From NCBI GenBank assembly GCA_020698575.1, contig CM036242.1, forward strand, positions 19,158,124-19,222,123: DNA of 64,000 bases. Direction: 5' to 3'. Below are positions 24,817 through 34,410 of the stretch, piece by piece; within the stretch, counting starts at the first letter, position 1, and the number at the start of each line of letters is the position of its first letter. The DNA is from Bostrychus sinensis (Eukaryota; Chordata; Actinopteri; Gobiiformes; Eleotridae). The notes under the pieces were generated by a model that did not search any database, had not been told where the DNA came from, and saw only the letters and a list, made by a program, of their open reading frames with translations. The position numbers were made by a program, and so were the translations under genes.

Positions 24817-25487
24817 GAGATACAGAGCGTACTGGTGCTGCTGAGGAGGCCACCAGGTCCTCGTGATGGCATCGAGATGAGGGACAGGTGAGAGGATGAC
24901 AAGAGACGGGGCAATGAGGACAGGAAATGGACTCCTGAAAATTACTAAAAACACAGGAAACATGGAGAGGCAGGGACTGCAGCAGGAAGAGTAGTAAACA
25001 CAGTAACATAATGCAACGGTGTAAAAGGCAGTCTGTCCACAGCCAAAAGCTGCAGCTTCAGTTTAGTGCTGATTTTGACTGTGTGCAATATGATGAAAGC
25101 AGATTCAACATGTACAAAATGGCTTGAGCAAAACGGCAAAATGAGCATTTCTACGCTTTAGCTGTAAGATAAATACCTGAAAGTTAAAGAATTAGATAAA
25201 TTAAAATATAAAATATACTGTATTTCAATATGACTATAATAATAAAAGATGTTTATCATACCTTCTGTTTGGTAATAGGCTGAGTAGTTTTGATGAGCTT
25301 GTATATTTATAAAAAGGGATATTTTTGTAGCAGCTCAAACTTAATTTCAGCCCCATTTACTCAAGTAGACATATTTATGATGATGATATAAGCCTATGGG
25401 ACTATTTACTCTTTGCTGGTGAAAGGAAAGTGCTCTTTGGTATGGAACCTGCAGCAGCCTCTCCCTTTGCAATTACCTAACGCTCAA

Positions 25488-25501
25488 CCCCTAGGGGGCA
25501 G
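25488..25501 (+). promoter_or_regulatory. CTCF-like core motif
   Basis: CCCCTAGGGGGCAG matches 13 of 14 positions of the CCASYAGRKGGCRS core by eye. It is also nearly palindromic, so some of the match may come from symmetry. It lies in gene-free DNA and could be an insulator or loop anchor. Confidence 0.3.
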
Positions 25502-25923
25502 TAGTATCGTGCACAACCACTCGGGACACTTAACTCTGCTCTTTCCTGAGATCAAAGGCTCTGCCATGCCAAAAGCTGCAGCCATCACCCTCTTCTGTCA
25601 AGCTCAGGACTATTTTTTGACAGTCCAAAAAAGATATTAACATGATGTCATAGTGTAAAACTCCATCCTTAAAAACAAGGAATTTTGCTTGCTGTGAAAA
25701 GACAGAACAGTTCTGTGCTTGTCACTTCTGACAAAGTTATGGGGAAGCCTATTCTTACTGGAAAATGAACACCACAACACCAAAGGCCCTTTACTTGTAT
25801 TATATTTTAAAGGTTAGTTTACTGAAGCTTAGATAGAGCAATATGATAAATTTAAAAATATAAAATAATATAATAGAATTGCCAGGAAAATAATTTGGTC
25901 TGAGACTGTTGCACTGTATGTTT

Positions 25924-25949
25924 AAAAAAAAAAAAAAAAAAAAAAAAAA
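25924..25949 (+). repeat. A26 homopolymer
   Basis: Uninterrupted A run. No AATAAA and no recognisable element immediately upstream, so I do not call a retroposon tail. Confidence 0.9.
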
Positions 25950-26412
25950 CTACACATACAAATTCCAAAATACTTGCAAAATTGTGCTTTTTTCAGTGTA
26001 AATACAACATATATAACAGAATAAAAAGATCTATGGCACTATTTTTCATATTTAGTCTATTTTGTGTGACTGCTTTATATAGACAAAAAAGGGACATAAG
26101 AAGAAAATGTGCTCTGTTTTATGCAGACCACACTAAGAGTTTTAATAAAAATGTATATATGTGGCATGCAAGTATTGGTTCTTTCTTCTTCATATTTTGA
26201 AAGTGCAGGCTGTGAGTAGATTAGCAAATATGTTCTGAGTCATTAAACAATAGATAGACCTTGTGTGGAGTATTCAGCATCAACTTCATATTGTAACTTT
26301 GCTTTGAGGACAGGCCCCGTTGGTTGATTGGAATGACTTTCCTAATTGGATTCAATTTCTAATTGAAACGTAATAAAAATGCATCAGTAGACGTGGAACC
26401 AACAATTACCTC

Positions 26413-26420
26413 ATGCAAAT
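26413..26420 (+). promoter_or_regulatory. Perfect octamer (POU factor) site
   Basis: ATGCAAAT, set among TAATTG/CAATTA homeodomain cores (26340-26460). Octamer plus homeodomain clusters are common in neural enhancers, but an 8-mer alone proves little. Confidence 0.25.
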
Positions 26421-26960
26421 CTCTTGATGAATTGATGTGAGGGGTATAATTGCAGCTGTTAAAAAAATGCATTGATTTCTCCTGGAATAGCATCAATTCA
26501 AATCACCTTACACTCGAGCTTCATCTCACATGTGGAAAGCGTTTGTCACTGCTCCGTGTCCCTGTTTGGAGGTGTGTTGAAAAATGAAAACATCTGCATC
26601 CTTCCGCATGGAAATGCCAGACAGATTGGGCATTTGAGACTTTGTTTCACATTGTACATTTAAGAATTTGAAGGAAGGAAACAAAAGGGGAAATGTCTTT
26701 TGGTTTGGCAGGTTATGACTATCAGTCATCTACTATCAGGCATTTGTACAGATACACAATCTGCTTTGACTGTGCCACAGATAGTGGCACACACACTGTT
26801 GCATATGTGGATACCAAAAACAATTTGATATATCCAATATTATGAATTCTTTGACTCCTGCTTCCAGTCAATGTTGTGAATATTATCCCTCTGTCTTTTG
26901 ATCAGAACAGCAGTGTAGAATGAAGGGGTTAAAGCATCTTCTGAGTTATTGCCTACCACT

Positions 26961-26974
26961 GTAGTCATAGCAAC
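26961..26974 (+). promoter_or_regulatory. X-box-like RFX site
   Basis: GTAGTCATAGCAAC differs at one position from the GTNRCCATRGYAAC consensus. A further GTTGCT half-site follows near 27018. Confidence 0.25.
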
Positions 26975-28960
26975 AGGTTAATAAGTACTTCTCTGATCTT
27001 CTTCTGTTGCTGCACAGGTTGCTAAGATACAAATAGCATCCTGGACCCAGTGGACTGAACTGAAAACATCTTTTGATAAGAATAAACTTTAAAAAATTAA
27101 ATCTAATGTTAACAGCAAACAGTCTTATGTCCTGAATGAAATGGATTCTATCAGTCCAGTGTTGCACCTACAGTGTCAGAGATTGCAAGTACCACATTTG
27201 ACCTATCCAGGCCAAAAACATGCACAGCAAAACCAAACTCACTACTTGTGAACAACTACTACCTCATACCTTGCAGCCGAGTGGTTGGCTCATGTCTAAA
27301 GGTAAACGGGCCAATCAGCTTTGGAACTGAGTGGCTGTTCCTAGACGTGTGTGAGAAACCAAGGGCAAATTAAGCATTGCCTCTGAGTTGCATCATTCTC
27401 TCTCACAGCTCTATTAGTAGGCTAGCCACAATGTCTCTTTACGAGAGCTCCTCTCAGAACAGAATTAGGCACACTTCCCTGCAGTGATATGTCTTTTTAT
27501 GAACCACACTGACATCCTGTGTGCCAGTTCCTACAGCAACAAGCCACATTTTCTGGTAAAAAAAAATGGCAAGTCTGGATACCTCTGCTCCACATGAGGT
27601 GACTTATGAGCTCAGGCAGCACCAGCTATTATATGCAGGATTCATTTGATTCCAACTTGATTAACTTCTCTGACATTAAGATGATATAGGATCAATCAGA
27701 TAATGGCCATCAGTGATTAGAATACTCGTTATAAAATATTTCAAAAGTATACGACTCACCTTTTCTTTGAATATTGTCCTCTGTTCGTCTCCATCTACAA
27801 ACAGAGGCTTTTTTCTGTGAAAAACCCATTGATTCAAAACGATAGACTTTTGTTTAGACTGACAACAAGTGAATAAACAGACACACTACTTGATTGGAAG
27901 AAGCTGTGAGGCCACAGTAGGGAGCACACAAGTCGTTTTTGAAGATAATGCTTGATCCCTCGGTTCTCTTTTGTCACCAAGCCTCATGCTTTCACTTGGG
28001 CTTGGCTCAGCTGTCAGCCTGTAGCGGCTATTCGCATCGACTAGTGTTATATGTGTGTGCCATCTTTCCAAAATTAGCCGTTACCCATGTGTGCTAATTT
28101 GGCAGCCGTAATTGTGTATTTGTGTGATTAAGACTGTAATAGCAAAATAATGACACTTCATTTTGATTTATGAGAATAGATGACAGTTTGTGTCTGGAAG
28201 GTGCCAGGTGAAATGACACTGGCCCATCAGAGCTAAAGTGATCTTTAGCTAATCCATTCAGATGTGTCATGGGGCATGTGTGTCACAGAGTCTGAAGGTC
28301 ATACAAACCTTTGTCCGGCATGTCACTGAGGCGTGAATAACAAAGAGATTCATTCATGAAGGAAGACACAGGGTTAATCCACTTGATTTATTAAAATGAC
28401 ATAGTGAAGGTTTGAAAGATTTTGACAGCACAAGGATGATGAAGTTCAATCATGGCATAAGTGATTTTCAATTCACAGAAAGAAGAAAAGGATCATCAAA
28501 TTTCAAAGTGTGTGCTCTTAACCACAACAGTATTCTCTGTACATGTACAGATGAAGGCAGCTCACTCTCCAATACTGATTAAAGGCTCTCGGCTCCCACG
28601 GGGCGCCGGGCTGCTTTGGGTTCATTCAATGGCTGCCTTGATTACTTGATTGGACTCATTGATTGAAGGAGAACTTTAATGACCTATTATCTCAAGTGTT
28701 AATCAGGTGTTGACAGACAGCTGTGGGACTGGGCAGGGCTGCAGGCCAAACTGGACAGAACTTGCAGGACTCCTGCCGCTCCGTTGAGTCAAGGGTTGAG
28801 TAACACACCGAGCGGCCAAGTTGTTCAACAACAGAGCACAGACTGTTGGTTATGGTCACATTTTTTGTTTTGTTCACATGCATAAATCATGAGAACATGA
28901 GTCATAGATGTTTATCTGTAAGTTAAATAGAGAGGTTTAAGCTCTACTGCCTATTTTTCC

Positions 28961-29296
28961 TAGCCTGGCGAGCCACCCTCACCTATTTGCTTGCAAAGTC
29001 TGCAAGCAAAGTCTGGTTCCTTTCTCAAAGCTAAGCATTTTGCTCCAGTGGATTTGGAACTGGCCTATCATAATATGACATATTCTGGTGTTTTATGGGA
29101 AAAAAATGGAAAAAATCAGCCATGTTTGTTTAGGATACAGGTCTGTGGTGCTCCACATACATTCTGCCCTTCAGTTCTCTGATTGGTTACTCCGCCTGTC
29201 ATTGTTCAGCCTGTAGAAATGGAACTTATGCGAAGGGCTACCAGACTAACTTCTTTGTACAGAATAGGAAAAGAGTTTGTGTGGCTGGCCAGGCTA
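28961..29296. mobile_element. Short inverted-repeat element (MITE-like)
   Basis: TAGCCTGGCGAGCCA at the left end and TGGCTGGCCAGGCTA at the right end pair as terminal inverted repeats with one mismatch. The interior is non-coding. The stretch ACTTCTTTGTA...ATAGGAAAAGAGTTTGT near the right end recurs in the shorter copy at 47604-47694. Superfamily unknown. Confidence 0.7.
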
Positions 29297-29323
29297 TATT
29301 TTTTCCATCACAATAAAAAAATA

Positions 29324-29334
29324 AAATTGGACTA
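29324..29334 (+). repeat. Left target-site duplication of the V-SINE
   Basis: AAATTGGACTA, repeated with one mismatch (AAACTGGACTA) at 29711-29721. Confidence 0.6.
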
Positions 29335-29710
29335 GTGGGCAAGGTGCCAGAGCGGTCAGTTCTCTCGCCTCCCAATAAGGAGATCGAGGGTTTGATTGGG
29401 CCGGCCAACACATGAACTCTGTGGGTGGAGTCTGGATGTCCTCTCTGTGTTACTGTGGGTTCTCTCCGGGTACACAGCTTCCACCCTCCGTCCAAAGACA
29501 TGCATGTGTTAGGTGAGTTGGTGACTCTAAATTGCTCCTAGTGAATGCATGTGAGGGCGAATGGTTGTCTGTATGACTCTGTGTCAGCCCTGCAACGAGC
29601 TGGCCCCTATTGAGGGTGTACCCCACCTAAGGTCAAAAGTTAGGCTCTGATAGGCTCCAATGCCCATGACCCCTAATGAGAATAAGAGGAAGAAAATGAA
29701 TGAATAAACT
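29335..29710 (+). mobile_element. V-SINE (Mermaid/DANA-like), nearly full length
   Basis: A tRNA-derived head with an A-box-like region (about 29350-29372) and a B-box-like GAGGGTTTGATTG (29387-29399) should carry the internal RNA polymerase III promoter. The central part contains the widely shared fish segment with GTGGGTTCTCTCCGGGTAC and TCCAAAGACATGCATG. The 3' part has GTGTCAGCCCTGCAACGAGC, GGTGTACCCCACCTAAGG and the tail AGAAAATGAATGAAT. Direct repeats of 11 bp with one mismatch flank it, so it is a genuine retroposition event. It is SINE-sized and non-coding. The V-SINE label is from recognition of the conserved segment. Confidence 0.75.
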
Positions 29711-29721
29711 AAACTGGACTA
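29711..29721 (+). repeat. Right target-site duplication of the V-SINE
   Basis: AAACTGGACTA, partner of 29324-29334. Confidence 0.6.
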
Positions 29722-30475
29722 ATATGCTCAAAATACCTTAAATTACTAATATATGACATTGGACACATTTTTTGTTTTCTCTATGCATGTTTTTCTTTCT
29801 TGTTGCTTTTTCTCTACAGACGTAGCTGACACTAAAATATTGTTGGCAGCTAATATTTCAATAGGAGTGTCCCTTATTGGACTCTGCCAGCATATTAATT
29901 TTTATAATTAGCCTAGATGACGTGTTAAGCGCAAACCAATGACAGATTCTTTTGACAATGCACTATTAGTTCCTCAAATCAAATAAAGGAAAAGTGGGAC
30001 CTTCTGGTTAAGTTTTTTGGGTGTTACCTTGGGTGAAGCAGATTTAGAATTGCTGACTATCAACTGTATATGTAGGCTATAACATAAATAATGTATGTAA
30101 AATTATCTGGGCATATTCAAACAGCCTATAGTTACATTAATACATGCATTTTGAATTAAGTTTTTATTCATTTATTTTCTACCTTGGCCATTGCCACTGT
30201 CATGTTTATAGATCTTTTCGTCAGACCTCATTGGACATTCTTAGGCATACTTTGCAGATGCCTAAGTTACAGCCGCCTGCATCACCTTCAGTATCACCTA
30301 GTGAAATCTCCTGTGCCCCCCGTCCTCCATTCCCCCTCCCCCTCTTCTTTCGGCCCACCACATTTCATCCTTCTCTTTAATTATCTCCCTTTTCAATCCC
30401 AGCATCTTCAAGTCTCATCAATGCTTCTTAATTTCCATCAATACGGCTGCAGCCTAAGCTCTCCACACCTGTCCA

Positions 30476-30489
30476 GTCGCCATGGCAAC
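30476..30489. promoter_or_regulatory. Full X-box (RFX binding site)
   Basis: GTCGCCATGGCAAC fits the GTNRCCATRGYAAC X-box consensus at every position and is close to a perfect palindrome. RFX factors bind such sites at ciliary and neural enhancers or promoters. No gene start is visible beside it. Confidence 0.4.
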
Positions 30490-30750
30490 CTCACCTCTGA
30501 CAACAAAGAGCTCTGTAAGACATGGCGTGCTGTATTCCCCTTGATTAGATATTGATTAAGCTTTTGTAATACATAATAGGATCAAAAGGATTGTGCAGCT
30601 TTTCTTTCACACCTTCTCTTTGCACTTATTTAGTTAAAATCTTTTGTTATTTAGGAATCTGCATGTTAAGAGGGTCGGAATTGAAATCTGGTACTGCTTA
30701 TCAGAGAAAGAAATACTATGGACGATATACAGCGACATGAAGACCACTTC

Positions 30751-30758
30751 ATGCAAAT
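30751..30758 (+). promoter_or_regulatory. Perfect octamer (POU factor) site
   Basis: ATGCAAAT followed by CA, in a block of mixed composition (30720-30910). Confidence 0.25.
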
Positions 30759-31227
30759 CAACATTATAAAGAGAGGCGACAGCACGTTTATGTTTGGAAA
30801 GTGGCACTGCTTATGCGTTGCAGCATGTTCCATTAACGGGACATGCTAATAGTGCCTGTTGGAGTGTGGAGAGTGTCCCTAATGGATGCACTGATAGATT
30901 AATGGACTATAAGAGTCAAAGCTAAATACATCGTAAGTGACAAGTGATAAGTCAGGATAGTAAATATTTGTGTGAGCGAAGAAGTTGAAAAGCCATTACG
31001 CATGATTACCTGTGGACATGACATTCTTTTTAGTTAAATGTGACATAAAGTAATGGTGCATCACCCAGTTCTCCCCCTGATTTATTAGTATGCAGAAGCA
31101 CGATGACAAGATACAATTGGTTTGTTCAGACCAACTAAATTAGCTTTTGATAAATATAAGATTTTTAAGAGTATAGTTAAAGAAGACTGTTAATATAGTA
31201 TAAACATTGCATTTAAAAAAATGCCAT

Positions 31228-31612
31228 TCTTGGACTCACACTTGAGTCATAAAGCAAACTTTTGAGACGGACTTGGACTCAGATTTATGAACTGATAACT
31301 TTTATTAGCTTGAGCATTTGTGCATGCACTAGTTTAGTTGCGTCTAGATTGCTTTTCACACTGAAAGCAGGGATAGCACCACACAATAATTAAGACTGAG
31401 CATAAACAAACATTTAATGTCCTGTTATGAAATAGGTTTACAAAACTATTGATTTGGATTGAACTCAGACTCAACACCTCAACTCAATATGACTTGACTC
31501 GGACTCGACTTGAAATCTGTGGGTGACTTGAACTTGGATACCCATTTTAAGTGTTAATGACTCAACTGACCAGTGTGTAGTGACTCAAGCTTGGACTTGG
31601 ACTAGAACACTA
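31228..31612. repeat. Degenerate GACTTGGACT-type repeat element
   Basis: Imperfect units such as GACTCGGACT, GACTTGGACT and ACTTGAGTC recur at 31228-31285 and 31460-31605, around an AT-rich middle. It has the same layout as the element at 18258-18745 but a different unit. Probably an old non-autonomous transposable element; clear terminal repeats are not visible. Confidence 0.5.
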
Positions 31613-32099
31613 AGGATTTGTGTGTGGCTTTAGCTCAAAACCTGACACAAAATTGACACATGCAAAGTGTTCATATGACACACTTTTGTGACACTAGACA
31701 GATGTAAAACAATATTTCCACATTTTTTCCACACATTTCTTCCACTACTCTTTGTTGACAGTTTCCACATTTGAACTCTTTGAGACACCACGCAAACAAC
31801 ACCATAAGGTAAAAACACACAAAAAAGTGGTTGTTGGATTTACACTTAAGATACGGGGGATACAAGGTTGAGAAAAATGATTTTTCTCTTACCACGCTGG
31901 GAGAACAGGGGGTCACAATTGTGGATAAACCCAAGTACCGCAAAGCACCATGTTTGGAGCAATCTGACCTTTTTTAACAACTCAAACAAGGATAAAGACA
32001 ACAAAATGTAATAACTTTCCCCTATCTAATCCATACTTCATGATTATCCCTCACTCCAAAACATTGGAAAGAATGGAACTGTCAAAAGAGTCTTGTTGT

Positions 32100-32420
32100 T
32101 CCATTTTCTTTCCCACGGCCCCCCTCCTGGAGACAAACAAACGAACCCCTGTTAGCACATTTCATCAGCTTTAGGGGTTACAGAACAGATTGAGTATCGA
32201 CAACGGTGGCTGTCGAGGCTTATGGCTCAAAAGCAGCCGGTCGGGGGAAAATCTCAGGGGTAGGAGATGCAATCGAAAGGACCAAAATAATTCAGCAGGA
32301 CTCACTCGAGGAACAATCCAGTTTGTCATGTGGAATCATGGAGTGTCTGGCGCACAATGAAAAAGGCTCCCCGGGGGTTTTGCCAACAAGAGTCAACATG
32401 TGAATAGCCACGAGTTAGTG
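32100..32420. other. Information-rich non-coding block
   Basis: Balanced base composition, no simple repeats and no recognisable transposon, unlike the AT-rich surroundings. A short frame on the plus strand (32206-32403) has no domain-like content. It may be conserved non-coding DNA; alignment to other fish would decide. Confidence 0.25.
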
Positions 32421-32692
32421 CCCCACCTGGCCGGTCTTTGTCTTTTTATCATCTGCAAATTTAGCTATCGTAAATCTGTTTCCACACCAACGCCATTGCA
32501 CTGAAAAGGCCTATAAACAAGAAATGATGTTTGGTGTCTTGGGATAGGTTTTTTGGTCATTGTTTGCCTCTGGGGTGTCATAGCATAGTATTCTGGGAGC
32601 CATTACTGTCGGAGGGTTTTAATGTTTCCTTCTGTTGTGATGGACAATTGTGGATGGTAGAAAATCATTCAACCGTTGCAATTGGCAAATGG

Positions 32693-33336
32693 GTTAAAGC
32701 AACAGAATGTAACTTTTGCTCTCTCTCTGATTTGACTCTAGAAGACAAAATTTGTATCTACATAAAATGTAGTGTTTGTATTACTTCGTATTTAAAATGT
32801 TTCTGAAATTACCTAACAACAAAAATGCTGTGTTCCAGTGGGTCTTAGAAGTTGGAATTTCCGAGTTCCGAGCTGAAAATGTAAATTGAAGCGAGGTGAG
32901 AATTCCTACTTAGAAAGGTGAACAAACTCCAACAACACAGAGTTGAAAAATCTAAGATGGCTGCACTCTACGTTAAAGGTGTAAAATATGCTATAATATT
33001 TATAGAGCTTGTGTTATTCTCCCATGAGTTGTTCACTACAGTCCAATGACATGCTACTGCATCTGCATCTGCAGTTACAAAATGTGCTGTGATGCTCTGT
33101 TGTTGCTATTCCTGCTAACTTCTAGAGCTAAAGCTAATATGAGCCAACTCCATTTTATACATCTGGCCTGAGTGAAATCATTTAGTTTATATGTCATATG
33201 ATTTTACTTCTACTTTTATTTGCTAAGCAGTGGGGGAGGGGCAGTAGGCTATGTCCCATTAGGAGTTGATCTACCACTACCATACCATGAAACATACTGT
33301 CATTTTAAGGTCCATTCCTGCATAGTGTTGCTTTAC
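32693..33336. mobile_element. Inverted-repeat element with TAAAGCAACA termini
   Basis: The left end GTTAAAGCAACAGAATG pairs with the right end CATAGTGTTGCTTTA as an imperfect terminal inverted repeat. The interior (about 640 bp) is non-coding, with a GAATTTCCGAGTTCCGAG stretch typical of fish repeats. A second left end of the same kind occurs at 62831. Superfamily unknown. Confidence 0.5.
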
Positions 33337-33973
33337 GTCATCTCACCCATGGATAACAGAGAGCTTGGGTGAAACTGGGTTGTACTAACAAAGCAAAGAG
33401 TTAATGATGCTAATGACAGGGGAGGAGGTTTGAGGTCATAAAAAGTGCACTGACCATTGATGTCTCAATGGAGACAAAAAGTAGAATGCAGAAAAGCTTT
33501 GATTATTAAGTTGGCCTGCTTTAATTCCAACATGATGAAGAGTAGTCCTCATAGCACCTGATTTTGTTTCCACTGTAACACTTCCACAAGACACGAGCGG
33601 AATATCCATTTCCTTTTAATCAATTTGCAATTTATTTCCCTCCCTCTCGCAATTTCCCTTCCATTTATTATGCATTATTCGCCCTTTTTAAATGATTTTC
33701 TACTAACCTTCTCATTTAATTTGGTATGCAGATATGGTTTGCGCTGTTAGCTCAATTAATACAATGACATGTCCTAAATGTGTTCTGTTTATAATCCAGG
33801 ACACGAAGACACAGTGGATTTCCTATTTTTCACAACAAGCCCATGCATTCATGAGTGTAAATAAGAAGGTTAAAATTGTTTGTAATCACATTGTATGTAA
33901 TATGGAAGTGCTAAAAGGGCCCATAGAGACTGAATGTGAGAGTAAATTGTTGTCTGCCAGTGAGTCCATGCAG

Positions 33974-34410
33974 CAGAGGTGGAAAAAAGTGCTGTTACTG
34001 TAAAATAATTTGTTTCAAAGTAAAATAACCCAGTAACATTGAGTAAAATTAAAAGTACTGAATGTGAAGTTTACTAAGTAGAAAGTACTACTACCACCAT
34101 TATTAAAAGCATACTGCTATTACTGACAAAACTATATCATCATTGCTAGTACCACGAACATACTACTGCTACCACCAATACTAACAATTTCTACTCCTAT
34201 TATGGCTATTATCACTTCTTCAACTCCAACTACGACCCACTTTGCACCAGGAGAAAAATAAAAATGTTTACTCATTTAGACATTTAAAAAAATAATATTA
34301 ATAATAATAAGAAGAAGAAGTAAAAATATAGAAAATGTCCTCAGAAAGTTAACTTTCTTACAAGAAAGTACTTCAATAAATGACACAAATAAAAGTACTT
34401 ACTTTCCATC
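33974..34410 (+). mobile_element. Non-autonomous DNA element with CAGAGGTGGAAA terminus
   Basis: Starts with CAGAGGTGGAAAAAAGT and ends with a worn TACTTACTTTCCATC, the inverted counterpart. The interior is full of CTACTACTACC and AAGTACT units. The same end sequence in inverse orientation closes the element at 56770-57044. This is a common fish short inverted-repeat element; hAT-like is my guess. Confidence 0.65.

Larger units (their letters stand above)
18746..28960. other. Long gene-free stretch with microsatellites
   Basis: I see no convincing exon or RNA gene. Listed separately: (AC)17 at 21281, (AT)38 at 23034, A26 at 25924, a CTCF-like core at 25488, octamer and X-box-like sites. An AAAC-rich run lies at 19998-20036 and an AATA run at 23510-23537. 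The blocks at 18995-19230 and 26320-26500 have mixed, information-rich composition with homeodomain-type cores and may be conserved non-coding DNA. Confidence 0.55.
29722..31227. other. Gene-free stretch with candidate regulatory sites
   Basis: I see no exon. Two specific sites are listed separately: an X-box (30476-30489) and an octamer (30751-30758). The block at 30720-30910 has varied composition and may be a conserved non-coding element. Confidence 0.5.

Noticed and set aside
30184..30555. Plus-strand frame of 123 codons
   Set aside because: C/T-rich composition gives Pro/Ser/Leu/His. No family recognised.
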